DNA of 18,690 bases from Candidatus Poribacteria bacterium (GTDB lineage Bacteria > Poribacteria > WGA-4E > UBA9662). Location of the stretch: NCBI GenBank assembly GCA_002729015.1, contig PBVO01000082.1:10030-28719 (forward strand), read 5' to 3'. The notes beneath the pieces are model-generated. The model was not told the origin of the DNA. It did not search any database and saw nothing but the letters and a program-made list of their open reading frames with translations. Each line of letters begins with the position of its first letter. Position 1 is the first letter of the stretch. Below are positions 8,173 to 14,347 of this stretch, piece by piece. The position numbers and the translations under genes were made by a program.

Positions 8173-9468
8173 TTAGCTGACAAATTTCGGAGTCCCTTCC
8201 CCGTCATTTATTACGTAACTACGAGTTGGAATAGTCGAATTATGGGGAATAATCAAATCAGAAGATACACTGTTTTCAATTACGGCCCCATCACCGATCC
8301 GAACTTGATCGCCAATGCGAATCGATCCAGGTTGAACTTCTGAATGGTTAGCTGTTGTGCCGGGCTTTACAGTACCAATCACAACTGAAGAACCAATTCT
8401 TACCTCACGACCGACCTGAATTAGACCATATATCTCAGTGTTTGCACCAATTACTGAATAATTTCCGATATCCACCCGACCAAAAATACCAACGTCAGTG
8501 CTAATCTGAACAAAATCACCAATTGTCGGGTGCCGAGCTTGATTTTTCACCGATAACCCACCTAGTGTACACGGATAAATCACACAGCCAGAGCCAATGA
8601 CACCGGTTTGACCTGTAGTGATACCTCGGTGTGTATGATCGAAGAAATTAGCATCACCAATTTGTGTTTCAGGGTGAAGATCGGCTTGGTAATATCGACC
8701 ACCTAACTCAGAAATTACTCGAGGTAAAAGTGGTACAGATCCAACACTCGACGTAGCCAGTGAGTGGGCGACATCATGATAAAACTGAACTCTCCAACCG
8801 GGATAACTACTCATTACCAGTTGCATCTGATAGTCGAAAGCCTGCTGGAAATTTGATTCGGCTAAGAATCGGTTGTAAGAGTGTGGATTTCTTTCCAGAA
8901 TGGATTGATCTATACGTTTTCTAATGTTAACTTCTGCTAAAGAATCTGACTTTCCGAATTCACAGTCATGAGGATCCAAGTTTTTTTTATATTTTCGGTT
9001 TAGATAAGCATCCCAAACTGCCGGATCCTTCAAAGAAGCAAAACGATTCCAGAAAGCCCTTTCCTTCAATTTTGGCAGTCGCCGAAAAAAGTCAAAAGTT
9101 GTAGCAACCGACATCTCTTCTGCAACATCAGCATCACCAACGGCTAAAAAAGACTGTACGACCATAGCATAAAGCTGATCAACCATCTCCTCTAGGGATT
9201 GCCTAAAGGTAGATTTTAATTTCGTTAAAGCTACAGCATTATGCGACCCTGGCGCTACTAGTTCGAGCAAATTACCTAGAATCGTCTCTAGTATATCTCG
9301 ATTGACAAACCCTCGCCCCGACAACTGAGACAGAATTTGAGGATCTACTGACTCAATCCTAAGTGCTAGTAGTTCTACTTGGTTATAAGTCTGATAAAGA
9401 CTCGCTGCGATCTCCTGTAGCCTTTTTGATTTCTGATCTGAATAATGAGAGCTAAAAATTGAAATCAC
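8173..9468 (-). CDS. Serine O-acetyltransferase-like hexapeptide acyltransferase (EpsC/CysE type)
   Basis: 431 residues, much longer than CysE (about 270) or EpsC-type enzymes (about 310). The N-terminal helical part (1-220) contains FFRRLPKLKE (127-136), resembling the EpsC-type segment. SYPGWRVQFYHDVAHSLAT (about 221-239) and VPLLPRVISE (245-254) match the conserved region before the acetyltransferase core. From 264 on is a left-handed beta-helix with IG-repeats: HPETQIGDANFFDH, VIGSGCVIYPCTLGG, RHPTIGDFVQI (312-322, containing the family's Arg-His pair), then many further hexapeptides to about 415. The usual catalytic DHGTG/GET loop reads DHTHRG...GQT, a shifted and altered version, so acetyl-CoA:serine activity is uncertain. 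The start is GTG with no ribosome-binding site; an in-frame TAA lies 18 bases upstream and no better start exists. First gene of a leftward run. Confidence 0.8.
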   Translation of the reverse strand: MISIFSSHYSDQKSKRLQEIAASLYQTYNQVELLALRIESVDPQILSQLSGRGFVNRDILETILGNLLELVAPGSHNAVALTKLKSTFRQSLEEMVDQLYAMVVQSFLAVGDADVAEEMSVATTFDFFRRLPKLKERAFWNRFASLKDPAVWDAYLNRKYKKNLDPHDCEFGKSDSLAEVNIRKRIDQSILERNPHSYNRFLAESNFQQAFDYQMQLVMSSYPGWRVQFYHDVAHSLATSSVGSVPLLPRVISELGGRYYQADLHPETQIGDANFFDHTHRGITTGQTGVIGSGCVIYPCTLGGLSVKNQARHPTIGDFVQISTDVGIFGRVDIGNYSVIGANTEIYGLIQVGREVRIGSSVVIGTVKPGTTANHSEVQPGSIRIGDQVRIGDGAVIENSVSSDLIIPHNSTIPTRSYVINDGEGTPKFVS

Positions 9469-9976
9469 TGTTAATTTTTTCGATTATAGACTTTCTCAGT
9501 ACTAAGATACACAAAAAACACATTCATAATTCACGGACTTAGTGGCTATCTGTGTTCAAACAGAACTTTCTAGTTGAATTTACCATTATTCCAATCAATT
9601 TGACATAAAAAGCAAAAGACAAAACTATTCAAGGCGTAAATCGTTAAACTTCGGTTGCTATTCGTTTCGTTCAGACTTATCAACAATACATACTAGCATG
9701 TGCTTAGTGTGCGAAAAACACATATATTCCTAGCATTGGATTTTAATACAGAAAAGTCAAACAACGAAAGCTAAATAGAATAAGAAAAATAGCCTTGGTT
9801 GAACTTGGTAAAACTAACATCCCTCATAATCAATTAATTCGGCTAAGCCTGCACATCATAGCACGTTTATCAAATCGATTGGTTCAAAAACTGGATTTTC
9901 TATGTGAAATATCATAAAATGGTGATGGGTGGATACCGATGTTGATACGCTGAAAGGTGGAATGAAGAGGTGAAAA
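9469..9976. other. 508-bp divergent intergenic region
   Basis: No convincing gene on either strand. On the minus strand a perfect TATAAT sits next to the acyltransferase start. On the plus strand there is an isolated TTGACA (9600-9605) with no good -10 partner, and weak pairs nearer the dehydrogenase gene such as TTGGTT-N16-TATGTG (9879-9906). Small hairpins are seen, e.g. GTTC/GAAC at 9554-9566 and GTGT/ACAC around 9707-9721, too short to assign. A strong ribosome-binding site (GAGGTG, 9967-9972) closes the region before the ATG at 9977. Confidence 0.5.
9483..9488 (-). promoter_or_regulatory. TATAAT box giving a nearly leaderless acyltransferase transcript
   Basis: The minus strand reads TATAAT here, 14 bases before the GTG start of the acyltransferase. 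Transcription starting 6-8 bases downstream would leave only about 6-9 untranslated bases, in keeping with the missing ribosome-binding site. No good -35 box is found at 16-18 bases; TTGTGT lies at 20. AT-rich sequence lowers the weight of a single -10 match. Confidence 0.3.
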
Positions 9977-11035
9977 ATGGCAAGAATGGGAAGAGCAGTC
10001 GTTGCAAGTGGACGAGAGTTCGAAATTCGCCACTACCCAGTTCCCGATCCGGAGCCCAATACGGTCCTATTAAAGCAAGAAATGGCAGGTATATGTGGGA
10101 CTGATCTACATAACTGGCAAAATGGTTTCGGAGAAGAGATTCTGCTAGGCCACGAAAATGTGGGAATTATTGAAGCCATTGGGTCCGGTGTGGAAACAGA
10201 TTATTTGGGAAATAAAATCGAAATAGGGGACCGTATTGTTTTCGCGCCTGGTGTTCCCGACCACGGTGCGTATGGATTTCGAACTAAACCGGATATCCCA
10301 CCCTATTTTAGTGGGGGATTTGCTGACTACATATATCTAAATCTCCCGAAAACATGCTTTTTAAAGACAAAAGCTCCACCTGAGGTAGCTGTCTTAACTG
10401 AACCTTTCACTATTGGTGTTCACGCGGCGATGAGAGGTGGTATCAAGATTGGAGATACAGTAGTAATCCAGGGTTCAGGTGCGATCGGGTTGGTAACGCT
10501 CATCTGCGCCAAAATTAGTGGTGCTAGCAAGATAATTGTGGTTGGTGGTCCTAAAGTAAGATTAGATTTGGCTCATAATATGGGAGCAGATGTTACTATC
10601 GATATTGACGATTTTCCATCGGTACATGATCGCGCCGAATTGTTAAAATCACACACTAATAACGGGGAAGGTGCCGACGTGGTATTCGAATGTGCTGGTT
10701 TTTTGCCTGCTACACCTGAAGGATTAAGCTATGTACGCTATGGAGGCACTTTTGTCGAGGTTGGACATTTTGTTGATATGGGCTCAATAGATTTCAACAT
10801 AAACCAACTTCTGATGCGTAAAAATTTGCGTTTGGAAGCCGTATGGGGGAGTACTTACGAGCACTTCGTTCGTGGGTTACCTATTTTGGAAAAAAACGAA
10901 TTTCCATTCGCTGAAATGGTTAGTCACGTTCTTCCGTTATCTCGGATAAGGGAAGGATTCGAAGCTTTGAACGGTAATTACCAAATAAAGTCGGAAACTA
11001 CAATCAAAATTGTGGTTCAATCCGAGTTAGAATAG
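9977..11035 (+). CDS. Medium-chain dehydrogenase without structural zinc
   Basis: 352 residues, MDR superfamily. Catalytic zinc ligands are present: C40 in GICGTD, H59-E60 in GHEN, and E142 in TEPFTIGVHA. The Rossmann loop GSGAIG is at 166-171, and ADVVFECAG follows. The four-cysteine structural-zinc loop expected near residues 90-110 is absent; that stretch reads APGVPDHGAYGF. Some MDR enzymes naturally lack this zinc. The predicted role is NAD(P)-linked oxidation of an alcohol or polyol in the cytoplasm, substrate unknown. It resembles the dehydrogenase at 2538-3554 only at family level. The start is well set by GAGGTG 5-10 bases upstream of the ATG. The ClpX-like ATPase begins 8 bases after its stop, so the two are very likely one transcript. 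Confidence 0.9.
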   Translation: MARMGRAVVASGREFEIRHYPVPDPEPNTVLLKQEMAGICGTDLHNWQNGFGEEILLGHENVGIIEAIGSGVETDYLGNKIEIGDRIVFAPGVPDHGAYGFRTKPDIPPYFSGGFADYIYLNLPKTCFLKTKAPPEVAVLTEPFTIGVHAAMRGGIKIGDTVVIQGSGAIGLVTLICAKISGASKIIVVGGPKVRLDLAHNMGADVTIDIDDFPSVHDRAELLKSHTNNGEGADVVFECAGFLPATPEGLSYVRYGGTFVEVGHFVDMGSIDFNINQLLMRKNLRLEAVWGSTYEHFVRGLPILEKNEFPFAEMVSHVLPLSRIREGFEALNGNYQIKSETTIKIVVQSELE

Positions 11036-11043
11036 TCAAAATT

Positions 11044-12633
11044 ATGTCCGATAATGATAAAAAAAAGAAATTACCCACACCTAAAGAAATTCAGCAAGAA
11101 TTTGAGTCTTTCCTCAAACAGAAGTACGGCGACAGTGTAAAATTTTCTGTTTCTTCCCCCAGTGTAGAATCAGAAACCTCATCAATAACACCACCGAAAA
11201 ATAAAAAACGAACGGCAGCTGACCTAAAATTTGATTATAAACCCAGAGAAGTGAAGCAATACCTCGATCGGTTCGTCATCAAGCAAGATGAAGGCAAAAA
11301 GGCATTATCTATCGGTGTTTGCGATCACTATAATCACGTCAAGGCCTGCCTTGATGATCCCAAAATGTCAGAGTTCGACTATTCCAAGCAGAATATGATT
11401 GTTCTGGGGCCCACAGGTGTCGGCAAGACTTACATGATTAAGCACATTGCTAAATTGATTGGTGTTCCCTTTGTTAAAGCTGACGCTACACGTTTTAGCG
11501 AGACCGGTTATGTCGGAGCCAATGTGGATGATTTGATTCGAGATCTTGTCTCTCAGGCTGAAGGTGATATTGAGTTAGCTCAATATGGAATAGTCTACTT
11601 GGATGAAGCCGACAAACTAGCAACCCCTCCCAATATCGTTGGACGAGATGTTAGCGGGCGAGGTGTTCAGTTTGGGTTGCTAAAATTGATGGAGGAAACT
11701 GAAGTTGATCTGAGAGCCAGCGGAAGTGTCAGTGCCCAACTAGAAACAATGATGGAATTTCAATCCAAAGGTAAAGTCGATCAGCAAATGGTTAACACTC
11801 GACATATTTTGTTTATTATTAGTGGCGCTTTTAATGGATTACAAGATATCGTCAAAAAACGTATGAATCAAAAAAATATTGGATTTGGCGCAGAGATTCA
11901 GATTGATGACGCTGATGCTCAGTATATGCATTATGTGACTTCTGAAGATTTTATCGATTTTGGCTTTGAACCAGAATTTATTGGCCGATTGCCAATCCAG
12001 GTAGTTTGCGAGGAGTTAGAAGCCAGAGACTTATACAAAATTTTATGCAATTCAGAAGGCTCAATCATCCGCCAATACGAACGGGCTTTTCAAGCTTACG
12101 GTATCAATGTTATGTTCGCTAATGAGGCGCTACACGCTATTTCGGCTCAAGCCTACAAACAAAAAACTGGTGCAAGAGCGCTCATGACCGTTTGTGAGAA
12201 AATACTACGTGACTATAAGTTCGAATTACCTTCGACTAACATTGATGAGTTCGTAGTTACGGTTGATGTTGTTCATCAGCCACAGACTGAGCTTGCCAAG
12301 ATCTTATCTGACCCAGGTTATAATAGCCGATTAGTAGCTGTAGAGAAGGTTCGCCGATACGAAATCGCTTTTAAACAAAAACATAACATGCAGATTTCAT
12401 TTGATGATGAAGCTACGTCTATCATATGCCAAATGACTGGGAAACAGACAGTAGAAGAAATTTGCGCTCAAGTTCTTGAAAGTTATGAACATGGTCTGAG
12501 CTTAATCAAGCAGAATACAGGCACAAGCCGGTTTGTCTTGACCAGGCAAGTTGTCGAGGATCCGGATACAGTTTTAGAGAAATGGATTCGTGAATCATAT
12601 TTGGCAAAATCCAAGGATGCAGATCCGGTTTGA
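11044..12633 (+). CDS. ClpX-like AAA+ unfoldase with extra C-terminal lid-like domain
   Basis: 529 residues against about 420 for ClpX. Residues 1-60 are polar and Lys/Ser-rich and lack the ClpX zinc-binding domain. The AAA+ core follows: FDYKPREVKQYLDRFVIKQ (63-81), Walker A GPTGVGKT (122-129), pore loop GYVG (155-158), Walker B IVYLDEADK (183-191), VQFGLLKLMEET, IGF (279-281, the ClpP-docking tripeptide in ClpX), the arginine finger in EFIGRLP (R315), and sensor-2 GARAL (R378). The segment carrying the RKH loop in ClpX is longer and different (about 227-252). After the normal small domain (345-413), residues 439-507 resemble it again but lack the sensor-2 Arg. It should unfold proteins using ATP, perhaps feeding ClpP; no protease gene is nearby. 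No clear ribosome-binding site precedes its ATG, which suggests coupling to the dehydrogenase gene. Confidence 0.88.
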   Translation: MSDNDKKKKLPTPKEIQQEFESFLKQKYGDSVKFSVSSPSVESETSSITPPKNKKRTAADLKFDYKPREVKQYLDRFVIKQDEGKKALSIGVCDHYNHVKACLDDPKMSEFDYSKQNMIVLGPTGVGKTYMIKHIAKLIGVPFVKADATRFSETGYVGANVDDLIRDLVSQAEGDIELAQYGIVYLDEADKLATPPNIVGRDVSGRGVQFGLLKLMEETEVDLRASGSVSAQLETMMEFQSKGKVDQQMVNTRHILFIISGAFNGLQDIVKKRMNQKNIGFGAEIQIDDADAQYMHYVTSEDFIDFGFEPEFIGRLPIQVVCEELEARDLYKILCNSEGSIIRQYERAFQAYGINVMFANEALHAISAQAYKQKTGARALMTVCEKILRDYKFELPSTNIDEFVVTVDVVHQPQTELAKILSDPGYNSRLVAVEKVRRYEIAFKQKHNMQISFDDEATSIICQMTGKQTVEEICAQVLESYEHGLSLIKQNTGTSRFVLTRQVVEDPDTVLEKWIRESYLAKSKDADPV

Positions 12634-12636
12634 ACT

Positions 12637-12677
12637 TAAACGTATTTAGTTGAATGAGTGAACACTAAATACGTTTA
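12637..12677 (+). terminator. Hairpin after the ClpX-like gene
   Basis: TAAACGTATTTAGT (12637-12650) pairs perfectly with ACTAAATACGTTTA (12664-12677), a 14-bp stem with a 13-base loop starting 3 bases after the stop codon. Its position suggests transcription termination or mRNA 3'-end protection. The stem is AT-rich and no separate U-tract follows, so it is not a textbook rho-independent terminator. Confidence 0.5.
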
Positions 12678-12699
12678 CCAGATCTAAATTTTGTAAACG

Positions 12700-12964
12700 T
12701 TAGTCTAAAGACAAACGTTGTATGCCTAACTGTTTATATTACACTATCAAGCAAGTCGATCGGTCACGGTTGATATCGTTAGCCTCTTTAGAATTTAGAA
12801 TATCTGATGTGCTGGAACGGTTTGTTGTTAAAGAGCCTGAATTTAGCAGTGCTTGTACTGCTCTAACTTAAGCCTCAAATCGAACAGCATTTATTCGAGA
12901 GACTAGCTATGTGCCGTCGTCGGAGTATATAGTAATATGAAATTGTGTGCTGTCTTTAGACTAA
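12700..12964. repeat. 14-bp inverted-repeat pair flanking 237 bp
   Basis: TTAGTCTAAAGACA (12700-12713) is the exact reverse complement of TGTCTTTAGACTAA (12951-12964). Each arm is itself nearly palindromic around AGTCT/AGAC. The 237-bp interior has no recognised gene. Possible readings are the ends of a small non-autonomous element (MITE) or two binding sites for one regulator. I see no clear target-site duplication outside the arms. Confidence 0.45.
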
Positions 12965-13091
12965 TAAATAGCAACGCTGATTTGCTTATATGTTGAATTC
13001 TAACTTTACTTGCAAGTGACAAATACATCCATAATTAAATCGGTTTACAGAAGAATATTAACTAGAATTATGATTTCTGAGGAAGGGAATT

Positions 13092-13670
13092 ATGGATAAA
13101 CTCTCCGACGAAATGCTAGTGGCTCACTTTCAGGGTGGAAGGAAAGACGCGTTCGATGTTCTAATGGGTCGCTATAAGCAAAAAATTTATGCTTATCTGT
13201 TGCGTTCTGTGAAAAACTACGAAGATGCTGAAGAACTAACAATCGAAGTTTTTATCAAGATTTACCGAGCACTTGGGACTTGGGAGCCAAGGGCCAAATT
13301 TACCACCTGGATTTATAGAATTGCCCACAATCTGTCAATAGATCACTATCGCGCTAAATCACGTCGGACTACAGCCTATCTGGATGACGAAAATTCTGCC
13401 ATCGATGAACCAGCCTCAATGGACCGTCGTAGCAATCCAGAAAATGGAGTTTTAGAAAAAGACCGACATCGAATAATTGGAGATGCAATGGAGCAACTTT
13501 CTCCCAATCAGCGAAGCGTATTTATAATGAGTCGGTATGATTGTCTACAAATTAGAGAAATTGCAGAAATTCTAGGTATGGCTGAAGGGACGGTCAAAAT
13601 CCACCTGCATCGAGCTATCAAGAAACTAAAAAATATCCTTCAACCAATGTGGGATAAAGGAGAAATTTAG
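13092..13670 (+). CDS. ECF-type RNA polymerase sigma factor
   Basis: 192 residues, the normal ECF (group 4 sigma-70) size, with only regions 2 and 4. Region 2 covers about residues 22-90: YKQKIYAYLLRSVKNYEDAEELTIEVFIK (core-binding and -10 recognition; a dozen residues of it, DAEELTIEVFIK, are the most typical) then FTTWIYRIAHNLSIDHYR (70-87). A linker rich in Asp and Pro follows. Region 4 covers about 133-182, QLSPNQRSVF and a helix-turn-helix in IREIAEILGMAEGTVKIHLHRAIKKLK (-35 recognition). It redirects RNA polymerase to a small regulon when released from its anti-sigma factor, most likely the next gene 10 bases downstream. The ATG has an excellent ribosome-binding site (GAGGAAGG). Such operons are usually autoregulated, but I could not identify the promoter. 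Confidence 0.94.
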   Translation: MDKLSDEMLVAHFQGGRKDAFDVLMGRYKQKIYAYLLRSVKNYEDAEELTIEVFIKIYRALGTWEPRAKFTTWIYRIAHNLSIDHYRAKSRRTTAYLDDENSAIDEPASMDRRSNPENGVLEKDRHRIIGDAMEQLSPNQRSVFIMSRYDCLQIREIAEILGMAEGTVKIHLHRAIKKLKNILQPMWDKGEI

Positions 13671-13680
13671 GTTTGCTAAT

Positions 13681-14310
13681 ATGTGCCCGAAAAGAGAATT
13701 AATACTCGACTCTTATTCGAACAAAAATGCCGATTTGGACCGGGAATTACTTGTCCATGCTACAGAATGCTTGGACTGTAAAGAATGCTTGGATAGTTTC
13801 GGTCAAGTGGCTAAGTTAACTGAAACAAATCTGTTACACACAGTCGACTTGGACCAAATCGAAATCGAAGTTTACAAACGGTTAGCGATTCAGGGAGATA
13901 CCTCAGCCGATGAGTCCGATACAGTCAAGGGACGGTTCCGAAAATATGAACATCTTGACCTACTAATTCGACTAAAAGAAATCGTTCACTTTTCTTGGAT
14001 TAACCTAAATATTTACCGTTTGTTGTGGCTGACAGTACTTACAGTAGTCCTGTTTACTGCTGGTTGGAAATACTTAGTACTGGAAAACGACCTAAGTTCA
14101 TCGGAATCAATTTCTAAACCTAGGTTAGAAACTTTTCGTCAGGAGCAGTTGCGCCAGCACATAGAGGAAGCCAATGCTATGCAATATCTGAAGAATGATA
14201 GTCGAACGAGTCAAAGTATTCTTCGTTTAGTAAAAGAACAGGCACAAGGAACGGAATTGGAATCTTATGCAGGACAACAGATCCAGATCGCTCAAAGGCA
14301 ACGCTGGTAA
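13681..14310 (+). CDS. Single-pass membrane protein, probable anti-sigma factor
   Basis: 209 residues. Residues 26-36 carry H26-x3-C30-x2-C33 (HATECLDC), the pattern of zinc-binding anti-sigma (ZAS) domains, preceded by a short helix as expected; C36 follows. One membrane segment spans about 113-134 (RLLWLTVLTVVLFTAGWKYLVL). The C-terminal 75 residues, outside the membrane in the predicted topology, are polar and rich in Gln and Glu and probably helical. The role inferred from motif and position is to hold the preceding ECF sigma factor at the membrane until a signal arrives. The order sigma, membrane anti-sigma, exported protein is typical of envelope-sensing units. The gene starts 10 bases after the sigma stop. 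A PF13490-type domain could be confirmed only by profile search. Confidence 0.75.
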   Translation: MCPKRELILDSYSNKNADLDRELLVHATECLDCKECLDSFGQVAKLTETNLLHTVDLDQIEIEVYKRLAIQGDTSADESDTVKGRFRKYEHLDLLIRLKEIVHFSWINLNIYRLLWLTVLTVVLFTAGWKYLVLENDLSSSESISKPRLETFRQEQLRQHIEEANAMQYLKNDSRTSQSILRLVKEQAQGTELESYAGQQIQIAQRQRW

Positions 14311-14347
14311 CTTCACGCACTAATTCACTACTACTTTTATTTCATCC

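Larger units (their letters stand above)
12634..13091. other. 458-bp intergenic region before the sigma-factor operon
   Basis: It holds the post-stop hairpin (12637-12677), a second imperfect hairpin (12696-12719, AACGTTAGTC/GACAAACGTT, one mismatch, loop TAAA) and the 14-bp inverted-repeat pair at 12700 and 12951. No recognisable RNA gene is seen. The promoter of the sigma-factor gene should lie in its right half, but I find no clear -35/-10 pair and no obvious ECF-type GGAAC...CGTC pair at the right spacing. A strong ribosome-binding site (GAGGAAGG, 13079-13086) precedes the sigma-factor ATG. Confidence 0.5.

Noticed and set aside
12722..12871. 49-codon ATG reading frame inside the inverted-repeat segment
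   Set aside because: No ribosome-binding site, no recognisable motif, and random AT-rich sequence gives frames of this size; not supported as a gene.
12634..13091. A structured RNA such as SRP RNA, 6S RNA or a riboswitch
   Set aside because: I looked for conserved cores and found none; only simple hairpins and the inverted-repeat pair are visible.
13092..14310. A toxin-antitoxin or defence module reading of the two-gene pair
   Set aside because: The first protein has complete ECF sigma regions 2 and 4, and the second has a ZAS-like motif and a membrane segment, so regulation is the better explanation.
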